64,000 nucleotides of DNA from Eucommia ulmoides. Taxonomy: Eukaryota > Streptophyta > Magnoliopsida > Garryales > Eucommiaceae. Positions 1 through 10,346 of this stretch are shown here, piece by piece. A program made the position numbers and the translations under genes. Every line of letters starts with the position of its first letter. Position 1 is the first letter of the stretch. The notes under the pieces were generated by a model. That model was not told where the DNA came from and did no database searches. It saw only the letters and a program-made list of their open reading frames with translations. The stretch lies in the NCBI GenBank assembly GCA_016647705.1, contig CM028336.1, forward strand, positions 17,434,880 to 17,498,879, given 5' to 3'.

Positions 1-761
1 GATTTTGGTGTCTACATGGAAGAATTTCCTATTTATTATAACAACACAAGTGTTATATATCTCAGGAAAAATCCTACACAGTACTCATGGACTAAGCATA
101 TTGAGATTTGTCACCATTTTATTCAAGATCACATATAAAGTAAAGACATTTCTCTTGAATATTTTAACACACAAGATCAATTGATTGGCATATTCACAAA
201 ACCTTTGGTGGAAGAACAATTTTTAAAAATCATTTGGGGTTTGGGAATGGCTAGGTAGAATGATGTTTACTTATAATAGATAGCACATTTCCAAATTGCA
301 TCATGAAAATTGTTTTATAAATATGCAGATTTTTCATGATTTAAAAATTGCACATAAGTAGGCATTATTTTTTAAATGAAATGTTCTTGAGAGCATTTAG
401 AAAATATTTTATCTACATAGCCAAAGGGTTTTCATATTAAAGGATTATTGATACTTTGTTAGATTCTTGAAATGAATTTTGTCATATCATAATCTAACAT
501 TCTGATGTTTTAATTCACCCACCCCACCTTTTGAGATGATAAGGGGGGAGGGAGAGTGTTGTTTTTATATTTTTTTTTTCCTAAGGAGAATTTTTATTTC
601 AAATCTTAAAAAGTTTATAAATTCTCATTGCATAATCTTAAAAGTTTTCTCATTATAGCAGTTAATTGAACAAAATTCATTCTCATATTCAAGGGGAGTG
701 CCGTTATATACTTTTTTGAGAAAATATCAAAGTTAAATGTCATCATAAAAAAAGAGGAGAT
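1..761 (+). mobile_element. Ty1/copia retrotransposon, 3' end of internal region (fossil)
   Basis: Seen: the first 140 bases read as the end of a copia polyprotein. They carry the RNase H C-terminal signature (NNTSVIYLRKNP, then TKHIEICHHFIQDH), which in the family reads close to DNTSAI-LSKNP-TKHIEIRHHFIRDHV. About 40 codons later come residues resembling the family's DQL-IFTKPL tail. A non-coding stretch follows, then a purine-rich polypurine tract (about 745-760) directly before the LTR at 762. Known: copia elements carry gag, protease, integrase, RT and RNase H in that order, so most of this element lies upstream of the window. It is an old, broken copy. Confidence 0.85.
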
Positions 762-2690
762 TGTTGACCCTTGATATTTTGATAAACCAATTAACTTGGA
801 TATTTTAAGGAACTAATGCATTTATTGACTATTTCGAATCTTAGTTCCTAGGATTAAATGAGAAAATATTGGTTTGTATGAACAAGAATGAGAAAGATCG
901 AGATGGTTGTAATAAAGACATTGTAGAATTTTGAGAGGAAGAACATTTTTTTGTATATCTAAGTAAAACACCAATATTTTTCTTAATCTCTTAATGCAAC
1001 CAGATTAAGATCACGCATGATACTTAAAATTAAGTTGACATATTTTTAAAGTGATCAAAAGTGACAAATTCATGTTATCAAATGATTTTTCTACAAACTC
1101 GATCAAGAAAATATTTGAAAAATTCAAAAAATTTATTCTTTGGCCTGGACGGTCGACCGCCCAAGATAACGGTCGACCACTTGAATCAGGATGGCATTAT
1201 TTTGAGTTTAAGGCTATCTAGTCGACCGATAGGTAGAACGATTGAATTAGAGCTTAAAACGGTCCATTGCTCAGTTGACCAACTTGTAGTTTAATGGCTA
1301 GAATTCTAGATCTTAGAAGCCATCCGGTCAATCGTTTGATACACCGGTAGAGCGAATAGGTTTTTTTTAAGCTTTTGACTAGAACATTTTTCAAAGATCT
1401 TCTACCAATTTTTTATACTTGTAAGCATTGGAATATATTACTTTAATGGGTTTTGACTAGTTTTAAAATATATATCTTATATTTTAAAAATCTTTTAACT
1501 TAGTCCATATATTTCTCGATTTAGTGACTTATACCAGGTAAACTTCTTTCTATCCTTTTGGTTTCAAATCAAAATATTTTTGACACTAAATTGAGTATTC
1601 TAAAAGTTCTATTCTTGTTCAAATGAAGTTTATTTTAATCTATTTTTTATATGGGGTCTATGTATGCCATTTTTAGCATATCTTTCAAAATATAACCGTT
1701 ATAGGCATTATTCAAAATTCCTATATATAGACCTGTGGATATTCGATTTTAAATCATCAAGAATTCAAAGCCAATCATATTTTTAAAATAGAGAGTGCAT
1801 ATGTTCATAAATTTATTTTGAGAGAAATATTTTTGAAGAAATTCTTGATTGCAAGAAGGTTATCCTTGTTAAAAAAAACTTTGGGTTTGATTCTTCATTT
1901 CTATTCTATACATCTTTCTCAAGAAAATCCCAGTGGGATCACTCTATTTATATATTTAATTACTCAAATTAATTATTCTTTATGTGATATATCTATATTC
2001 TGAATTTGAGCTTGTTATATTTGTGAGTGAAAATTGTTTTGGCTAAATACATTGAAAATCTTTTAAAATGTTTTCCTGAAAATTTGATTAAGAAGATATA
2101 TGTGCTTTAATTGTTGAAAATTAGATTTATTATCTCACACATTTCTATCACTAGCCTATCGGGACATTAATCAAGTTTAAGTTTGAAGTAAGGTGATAGA
2201 AACTTGTGTGAGAAGAAACTTGATAATTTTTTGTACTTGTGAGTTGTAGTTTAGATCTAAACGTAACTACTCTAAGTGAGAGTGTATTAGGCATAAAGGG
2301 ACATTACCAAATTTGGTTAAATCCTGAGCCTAGGAAAAAGATATGTTTAATTATAAGTCTGAAAAAAAAAATTAGGTTAATCATGTGCCTATGAAAATGA
2401 TTGTATAAAGGTTTGGTTCCTATTTAGGAAAATGATCACGATTAATGAATTGCGAATTCCTAGAGCTCAAGGGAGAGGATGTAGGCCAGAGTAACTTACC
2501 AAAACTTGATAAATTTTAGTGTTAATTTCTCTACCTTTGTCTGTTTGGTTGTACACTTAGTCAAAATACATTTCTGCTAAATATCAAGATAATAACTAGT
2601 TTAGAAAATTGAAGTGATTTGATAATTTTATTTGTTTAAATTTTTAACTACCTAATTCACCCCTATCTTGGGTAAATCTTTATGCCAACA
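762..2690 (+). repeat. 3' LTR of the copia element (SIRE/Maximus-like)
   Basis: Seen: the segment begins TGTTGACC right after a polypurine tract and ends GCCAACA, so the termini are TG...CA with a 5-bp inverted repeat TGTTG/CAACA. It is about 1.93 kb long. The last 45 bases (AATTCACCCC-TCTTGGGTAAATCTTTATGCCAACA, abridged) are closely matched on the minus strand by the LTR at the right of this window. GGTCGACCG-type short palindromes cluster at about 1150-1340. The five bases after it, ATATT, would be its target duplication, but the partner lies outside the window. Confidence 0.85.
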
Positions 2691-2695
2691 ATATT

Positions 2696-4439
2696 CATTC
2701 GCAATGTTCTTGAAACAAGATAATGGAGTACATGATCATTCAATAGTTGATCTATTAAAGTTGCACCAATATACATGGCATGTGTTGACAAACTTTGGTG
2801 TTAGATTCTGGGGATAACAAATTCTCTACCTTCAATTGGAAGAATATATTTAGTAAGATTATGAGTAATATTGTATGTTGAATGGAAAAAATAGATTATG
2901 TTTAACAATAAAAAAATGTATGTGAACATTCACTATATCTAGTAAGTCATGGTGAATTTTAACCAGTTAAATATCTCACAGTACATATTTTGTGCAAGAC
3001 CGTTAAGTGGATGTTCATTAATGTTTAATCACAAATGAATGTTCACTAACGTACTATTAAAATAAGTTAGTTCACATATAATTTGACCTTATGATGATTG
3101 GTAGTGAAATTAATAATGCAGAACATTTACTATTGCGTTGATGAACAACACTCAAGTCAGATGTCAGCATGAATATTGAATGAAAGAAGAACTTGATCAA
3201 AATATATGGTTGTAGATATGTATTGAATAATCAACATCTTGCAACGAGATTACACACCCAATAATTGATTTTGGTTGTGAGTAGGCTTCTTCATACTTGT
3301 CTCACAATCTGTATGATTGGCCTTGACCCAATCATATTTGAATAATTTTTTCAACGTCCTCTAAATACCACACCAACCATTTAAACACTTGTTGCCCTGT
3401 TGTTATGAAGAAGCATATAGTGAGTAAGTGTAAGTAAAGTAGACGAACAACATCTTTAGTGTCTTGGACATTGTTCTTGGTAATCTTTTTTTTTCAATTA
3501 GTGACTTAAAAAAGGCAACACTGAACTCACATGATTGGTAGGTGAGCCTATATAGGAATGGAGAATTAGTTCTCGTATAAACAACTCTTGACCATTGGTT
3601 CATTTCTAGTTTAATACCAAACAACAATTGTATATCAAGTGGTTTGATGTCGACTAGCTTGTACCCTAGTGTAAAGGCCATTCTTGATGGGTTATAACTT
3701 AATATAACCCTTTCTATCAAATTATCATTCTTCTGGATATTGTCCAATATCAATTGTTTGAACATGAAACTCCAAACAATTTTGTAAATGGAGTTCTTAA
3801 GAATAGTAACATTTGACATTTTTTGTAGCTTGCAGTCTTTTACCAACTCATATCTTTATTTAATATTTTAGCGGTACTGATGCAATTGTGATTGGCTCTG
3901 ACTTTTCTTATTTGCTTTGGTTTTAAGACCGGCTATATCAAATAAAAATTTATGTGTCAGATTGTGAATGTTCACAAATAATCAAGCATATGTAATGCTT
4001 CAATGTGAAATAGATGGAAATGAATGTTCAATATGTACGAAACGTAAGTGGTTCTGCAATAAGTAAGAGGTGGTATTGAATATTTTTACGCTTATAAATG
4101 AATTATTGTTCACTAATTAGTATGTTCACCAGTCACAAAGTACAAGCAATGCATTATTGCTTAATAGATTGTAGTGAATGTTCACTAATTACAAATTATA
4201 AATATTGCAACAAGTTGTATTAGGTGGTAGATGTTTGTGAAAATTACTGAAGTTTCAAAATAAATACTTAAATAATCATGAAATAAAATTAATAATAATA
4301 ATTAAACAATATCAATATGAACATTAATTAAACATGTATGGGCTGTAAAACTAAATTTTAAAAATTCTATGAAGGATTATAATGCATATATAAAACTAGC
4401 GTTAGCCTAAGCAGTTTCAATTATAGGATCTCCGGAAAA
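2696..4439. other. Unclassified palindrome-rich spacer, left part
   Basis: No gene is supported here. The stretch carries many copies of imperfect palindromes of the form GTGAATGTTCACTAAT or GTGAACATTCAC (for example near 2929, 3037, 3965, 4109 and 4173). The same motif family resumes after 12630, so the two parts look like one older unit split by the LTR insertions between them. A minus-strand reading frame at 3403-3846 (147 codons) has no family I recognise and is AT-driven. Confidence 0.4.
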
Positions 4440-4736
4440 TGTGATTTTGACGATAACATCTCATTTGACGTTTTAAATGAACTAACATTGTTTTTCAAGT
4501 ATAAATCATCCATACATTATGAAAATACATCATGGAGATGCATTGAAGTCGAAAGGTATGATTTAAATAATACAATTTTTCATTTCGACAACATTAATTA
4601 AGATATTAAACTCAGAACTCTATAAGTTGCACACACACACCGATGATACATTCATTTGTGATGTTTTGTTTCTAACATGTCCAATATACCTAAATATCAC
4701 AATGTGTATTATATGTTTGATCATATCATGCAAATT

Positions 4737-4880
4737 TAGAAAATTCATATCTTGATCACAAATGTGCTTAATATACTTAAATTTGGATTTAATGTGATCA
4801 AATAGTACATTGCATGATCTTAATGTGAAAATAATTCAAATATCATTGATATAATATTTTGAATATGTTCATATTATTAT
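4737..4880. repeat. Direct repeat shared with 10362-10495
   Basis: Both stretches carry TCATATyTTGATCACAAAnnTGCT followed about 20 bases later by a TGTrATCAwAwrGTACATT block and then TGATATAATATTTT/TGAAATAATGTTTT. They lie on the two sides of the gypsy-type insertion inside the same copia LTR, so they are an internal diverged duplication of that LTR and not part of the inserted element. Confidence 0.5.
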
Positions 4881-4919
4881 TATATCATGATCTATGCAAT
4901 AAAATTGTTCATACCTTAC

Positions 4920-6235
4920 TGATCGCACTACATTTTGTGCGATCTGATATTACTAAACTTAATTTTGTTAATTGATTAAATAAATTAGAATACTGAAAAT
5001 TAATTAATTTTATTTATTTTTGTAGGATTTTGAAAATGGACCAAAAATCTGCTTATTCAAAGTACAATGGACGAGAAAATCAGAGAATTCGACAAACCGG
5101 AGCAATGGGGGGACTTGGTCGTGGGTCGTACGTGCGACCAGATTGGTCACATATGCATGTGACCAGCGTGCTAGTCGCATGCATATGCGACCAACATAGG
5201 GTCGCGTGCAACCCAAGGTTGCCTGGCAGAGAGCATAATTGCTCTTTGCCAACTGGTGGTGCACTAAATTTCGGTGCACCCATGTTCTCTTGTCCTCACC
5301 GTTTGACCAGATTTTTTTGGAGCCATTTGTTCACACCAAATGTAATAGGAGGCTTGGGCTCTCCTATAAATAGAGCGTCAGACAAAGGAGAAGGGGGAGA
5401 AGACCACATTGAGTAAAATATTTCCATATTCACTCACCATCTTCTTACCATTTTGTTTAAAGGAAGAAGCCTGGGTTCAAAATTGCAGAAGTGATAATGG
5501 TATTTTTGAGGATTTTATCCGCGAAAATACCTAAACAAAATAATGAGAGGCTAATCCCTTTTATCGGGTTAGGATTAAGGTGAGGTATTTTGGATTTATG
5601 TAATATTATATTTTTCTTATTTATTTTTGGATTATGTGTAACAATTGTATAACATGAATTTTATTCTTGAAATGTTATTCGTGTGATTGGATTTAATTTC
5701 AAAATATTCTTGTAGAAATTTTGGGTTGAGTCCAATTACCACTAGAACATTAGATCGTGTACCTGTGGTCTCGATCTAATGGTTATATAATCGTATTCTT
5801 GGGGATCGATTACTTATCTGGATGGTTTATGCATAGATATTAATTTACCTTAGATTAGTGTAGTGTAAAAATTAAACATCAAAGATAAACCATGTCAGAG
5901 AATAACAAGTTATATCTTTCTGAGTAGCTCCAGCTTGAGGCTTGGAACACTCGTTTACACAACTCCAAGTTAAATAGAAAATGCAAAAAAACATAATCTC
6001 CAAAATACAGATCCATAAATCCAAATTCGGTCATTATTTTTATTGTTAATCCTAAAATTTATTTCATTCCTAAAATCAAAACAAATCAAAAATCAAATTT
6101 TGTTTTCATTTCAAAAAGAAAAATAATCGAAAATCGATAGTTACAAGACCGATCTCTGTGGATCAACACCCGTACTCGAGCACACTATACTACAATATTT
6201 TGTGCTTAATTAAGGGAATTATTTCTGAACGATCA
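4920..6235 (+). repeat. Left LTR of the gypsy-type element
   Basis: Starts TGATCGCACTAC and ends GAACGATCA, 1316 bp. It contains a TATA box in CTCCTATAAATAGAGCGTC (about 5361-5379), the likely element promoter. Upstream of that, at about 5125-5210, is a cluster of dyads built on GGTCGCA/TGCGACC. Reading frames inside it, such as 5030-5416, are LTR sequence and not host genes. Confidence 0.92.
5125..5210. repeat. Cluster of short dyads in the LTR U3 region
   Basis: Within 85 bases there are repeated half-sites of the type GGTCGCAT/ATGCGACC and GGTCACAT/ATGTGACC around ATGCATAT cores, for example GTCGCATGCATATGCGAC at about 5166. The arms are palindromic with a short asymmetric centre. The right LTR has the same cluster in altered form (about 9205-9290). 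They sit upstream of the LTR TATA box, so binding sites for a regulator are possible but not shown. Confidence 0.5.
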
Positions 6236-6240
6236 AATTT

Positions 6241-6258
6241 TGGCGCTGTTGCCGGGGA
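6241..6258 (+). promoter_or_regulatory. Primer binding site, tRNA-Asp type
   Basis: TGGCGCTGTTGCCGGGGA lies five bases after the left LTR. The complement of the 3' end of plant tRNA-Asp plus CCA would be TGGCGCCGTTGCCGGGGA, one mismatch away. This fixes the element's orientation as plus strand and supports placement among Athila-related gypsy elements. Confidence 0.88.
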
Positions 6259-6643
6259 TCGGCATCGCTAATTGTCGATTTTTGTTGTTATTTTTCTCTC
6301 TCCACTTGTATATATTCATCTATTTTCTTTTTTGAGTTCTATTTTTGCAGGTTAACCAATATCTGATCTTCTATTCCAAATCTACAAGCAAAGATTCGGT
6401 TAACCTGCCTTTTCAAAAAAAAAAATCGCAAAAGAAGCACAAAAAAAAATATTTAATTAATTTCATCATCTTTTTTTTTTTTTTTTTTTTGAGACCGGTC
6501 GTCCAAGCCACCATCATCTTTTTTCTTTTTCTTTACTGTTTTTGAGACTGGACGGACTAAGCCGACTCCTCTTTGTTGATTTATTTGCTTGTTTTAATTT
6601 GCTTAAAAAAAAGTTAAAAAAAAAAAAATCAGAACTTGGGTAA

Positions 6644-7414
6644 ATGGATAATTATTTTGAGAGATTTGATATTTCGAATATTAAACAATATTTTCTCTCA
6701 ACGACCGCAACCTCATCCATACTCACGTACGTATATCAAAACCCAAACCAGTTCAATGATCAATGTTCTTATAATTACCAATGTCCCGCATATCCCTATA
6801 ATAATGTTTATCCCGATCCATATTATCCTCCACCTGAGTATGATCAATATTCAAATAATTATGGATGGGATCAACAATATTATAGTGAGTCTCCAAGATC
6901 ATATTTTTACGATCAATCCTACTACCAATCCCAATGTCAACCACTATTGTCCCAAGAGGGTATGAATGCTCAATCCACTGAGCTACAACAATTCCTTACA
7001 AACTTGGATGAACAACAAATCCCCGAAACTTTGGAAGAACAAACCAAAAAGATAGATCGACTAGCAGATAAAGTCAAGGGAATTGTTGAAATACTAAATA
7101 AGGAAAATGTAAGGAGTGGTTGGGAAGTTGACAATTGGGTAGGTGTTGAGGAGAGTGGTCTAGAACATGAAGGTAAAATTGGGGAGTCGCCAAAAAGACC
7201 ACAACCAAGCAAAACTGGTGAGGAACCCAAATGCTATGATTCTAAGTTTGGGCCATTTTCGGCTCCTTCATCACCAGTGAGTAAGGCAAAGAAAGAAGTG
7301 GGATACAAAAGTGAAGGTGAGTTGGTGAGCGTAGCAGGCGAAAATACGTACATGGAGGAGGTCGATGTTGAAAATCAGAGCTATCAGACAAATATTTGGG
7401 TAATCTTCCTTTGA
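6644..7414 (+). CDS. Gag-like ORF of the gypsy-type element, Tyr/Gln/Pro-rich
   Basis: A 256-codon frame, the longest in the element. Residues 1-105 are dominated by Tyr, Asn, Gln, Pro and Ser (for example VYPDPYYPPPEYDQY) with almost no hydrophobic runs. Residues about 110-155 are charged and could form a coiled coil (ETLEEQTKKIDRLADKVKG). The C-terminal third is Lys/Glu/Ser-rich and low in complexity. I see no zinc knuckle and no protease motif. Its position after the tRNA-Asp primer site is that of gag. Inferred: a gag-derived or replacement protein of a non-autonomous element. I do not recognise a named family, and expression is unknown. Confidence 0.5.
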   Translation: MDNYFERFDISNIKQYFLSTTATSSILTYVYQNPNQFNDQCSYNYQCPAYPYNNVYPDPYYPPPEYDQYSNNYGWDQQYYSESPRSYFYDQSYYQSQCQPLLSQEGMNAQSTELQQFLTNLDEQQIPETLEEQTKKIDRLADKVKGIVEILNKENVRSGWEVDNWVGVEESGLEHEGKIGESPKRPQPSKTGEEPKCYDSKFGPFSAPSSPVSKAKKEVGYKSEGELVSVAGENTYMEEVDVENQSYQTNIWVIFL

Positions 7415-9017
7415 TTAAGTCATCCATTGTACCCACGCCACCACATCCCGAATTCAATGTTTATCAATTTGATGGGGTGAGCAAACCGTCAACCCTGATT
7501 TTGGACTATCGTTATATTCAATGGGTTAATGGCACTTAGCTTCTATTGGGAGTCTTGATAAAAAGACCACCAATTAAGTCCCATAAAAAAAATGGGATTT
7601 GATCCGGGAAAGAAGCTGATAAACTTCAGTGTCACCCGCGACTCATCTTTGATTGATTGGAGGGTAACGGAACAAAAGGTGAGACGTGGGTTATTCCACT
7701 GCGGATAGAGGTTTAAGACACTCATTGTTCGGCTGAAGACATTAAATTTAGCGTTGATTGGGAGGCAACCCACTGATGTTTTTAAATGTCTTATTTTAGT
7801 TTTTATTTTTATATTTGATTTGTTGAGTTTTCCTTGAGTGTCTTCTCAGACAGATTTACAAGCAATCTATACCGACTCAGTCTGCATATGCAAATTCATT
7901 ACGTTAGGTTGTATCTCTCCTTACCAAATTAATCTCTATTTTTCTCATTGAGGACAATGCGAAGTTTAGGTTTGGGGGAGGGGATAATTGCTTGTATTCC
8001 TTTTGATTTTTATTCCAAACTTAAGTTTGTCAATTTATCCTATGATTACATATCTGTCGAGTTCAAACTTGAGTTTGTTAAAATAATCATTGAGACATAG
8101 GACTGATTTTTAGAAATATTTTATTTTTGACCCACATATGCATGATAACTTTATTTTATTTTAAATTTAGGACATGAGTTGATTTACTGAATTTTGGCAT
8201 GAAAATAATTTATCCTTGGAGTTTAAATATATATGTAAAAAAAAATGAGAGAAAAAAAAAATTATTTATAAAAAGTAATAATAAATGATTTCCTATCTTA
8301 ACAATGAACTTTTGCTGAGTAATCGGGCATCTTGCCTCAGTAAGCTTTGAGAGTTCGCGTCAAAAGGTGAAAACAATTTGTTAAGACAATAAGTGGCTAA
8401 TTAACTTCGAAATCTAAGTTGTTCGAGTTATTAAGCTCGTCACCTAATGCCCCGAGCCAACTGGATTGGGATCATTGGCCCAACACTCACTATATGGACA
8501 TATTAGAAAACCCAGTGGAGTTAACATTGCACAGTCACTTATCGAAGGAAATTTTTTTTTAAAAAAAAAAAAAAAAAACCACAAATATATTTCTATTTCA
8601 GGGAAAAGATTATTTAATTGTTCAAAACTAGTGATCAAGCTACTTGTGCTAAATTTATTATAAGTGAAAGCTACATGTATGTTGTGGGAGCAAAAATGAA
8701 TATTGCTAAAAATTATGTGTTATGAGATCAATGATTATTTCAATAACTCTTGTATGATCTCGATTTGATATGTTAGTAGTGGATCAGATTGATAAATCTT
8801 TTGTAAGGAATAAAATTCACACAAGAAATTTCGGATGTTTGTGGGTAGCATCACTGTAAACCCTCACGAGACTAAATTCGTCCACTAGAGGTGACCTAGG
8901 GGTTTAAAGGCTTGTTACATACGCTAAATGCAACTGTGTTCCCTACGAAAGTGCCTTTTCATTTAATTAAGTTCAGTTAATTTTGCTGAGGACTAGCAAA
9001 ACTTAGGTTTGCAGATG
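7415..9017 (+). other. Non-coding 3' part of the gypsy-type element
   Basis: No reading frame is supported. It holds two motifs typical of the 3' region of Athila-like elements: GAGGACAATG followed by TTTAGGTTTGGGGGAGGGG near 7951-7983 (a strong purine tract), and GAGGACTAGCAAAACTTAGG at about 8990-9006 just before the right LTR. A poly-A tract of about 18 lies at 8561-8578 and breaks up any frame. Confidence 0.6.
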
Positions 9018-10346
9018 TGATTACACCACATTTTATGCGATTTGATACAAATAAACTTAATTTTGTAATAAATTAAAATACTGAAAATTAATTAATTTTA
9101 TTTATTTTTGTAGGATTTTGAAAATGGACCAAAAATTTAATAATTTGAAGTACAATGGACGAGAAAATGAGAGAATTCGACAAACCGGAGCAGTGGAGGG
9201 ACTTGGCCGTGGGTAGCATGTGCAACCAGCCTTACTGGTTGCATGCATATGTGACCAGCATAGGGTCGCGTGCGACTTACTAGTCGCACGGGACCCAAGG
9301 TTGCTTGGCAGAGATCATAATTGCTCTCTGCCAATTGGTGGTGCACCGAAATTCAGTGCACTTCAGTGCACCAAATTTTGGTGCACCCATGTGCTCTTGT
9401 CCTCACCTTTTGACCAATTTTTTTTGGAGCCAATTGTTCATACCAAATGCAATAGGAGGCTTGGGCTCTCCTATAAATAGAGCGTCGAACAAAGGAGAAA
9501 GGGGAGAAAACCACCTTGGGCAAAAAAAATTCATCTTCACTCACCATCTTCCCACCATTTTGTTTAAATGAAGAAGCATGGGTTTGAAATTGTAGAAGTG
9601 ATAATGGTATTTTTTAGGATTTCATCCCCGAAAATACCTATACACAAAATAATGAGAGGCTAATCCCTTTTATCGGGTTAGGATTAAGGTGAGGTATTTT
9701 GAATTTATGTAATATTGTATTTTTATTATTTATTTTTGGATTTTGTGTAACAATTTTATAACATGAATTTTGATCTTGAAATGTTATTAGTGTGATTGAA
9801 TTTAATTTCAAAATATTCTTGTAGAAATTTTGGGTTGAGTCCAATTACCACTAGAACATTAGATCGTGTACCTGTGGTCTCGATCTAATGGTTATACAAT
9901 CGTATTCTTGGGGATTGATTATTTGTCTGGATGGTTTATGCCTAGATGTTAATTCACCGTAGATTAGTGTAGTGTAAGAATTAGATATCAAAGATAAACC
10001 ATGACAGAGAATAACAATCTATATCTTTCTGAGTAGCTCTGGCTTGAGGCTTGGAACACTCGTTTACACAAATGCGAGTTAAATAGAAAATACAAGGAAA
10101 ATATAATCTCCAAAATATAGATCCATAAATCCTAATTTGGTCATTATTTTTATTGTTAATCCTAAAATTTAATTTCGTTCCTAAAATCAAAACAAATCAA
10201 AAATCAAATTTTGTTTTCATTTCGAAAAGAAAAATATTCGAAAATCGATAGTTACAAGACCGATCCCTGTGATTCGACACCCGTACTTAAACACACTATA
10301 CTACAATATTTTGTGCTTAATTAAAGGAATTATTTTTGAGCCATCA
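9018..10346 (+). repeat. Right LTR of the gypsy-type element
   Basis: Starts TGATTACACCAC and ends GAGCCATCA, 1329 bp, colinear with the left LTR from end to end. The TATA box CTATAAATAG is conserved at about 9470-9479. Base differences and small indels are scattered along it, so the two LTRs have evolved apart for some time since insertion. CTTAC follows immediately as the target duplication. Confidence 0.92.

Larger units (their letters stand above)
4920..10346 (+). mobile_element. Complete non-autonomous Ty3/gypsy-type LTR retrotransposon
   Basis: Seen: two direct LTRs (4920-6235 and 9018-10346) flank a 2.8 kb internal region, and identical 5-bp target duplications CTTAC lie at 4915-4919 and 10347-10351. 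Directly after the left LTR (5-base spacer) is a primer site TGGCGCTGTTGCCGGGGA, a 17/18 match to the plant tRNA-Asp 3' end as used by Athila-like gypsy elements. The internal region has one gag-like frame and no visible protease, RT, RNase H or integrase. Inferred: a LARD-like derivative mobilised in trans. The architecture looks whole. The two LTRs differ at many sites, so the insertion is not recent. Confidence 0.9.

Noticed and set aside
3403-3846. 147-codon minus-strand ORF as a gene
   Set aside because: No recognisable domain, AT-rich codon use, and located in a palindrome-rich repeat region.
5030-5416. Plus-strand ORF of 128 codons (and its shadow frames, and 9220-9571)
   Set aside because: Lies wholly in the gypsy-type LTRs. 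The frames arise in the dyad-rich U3 region.
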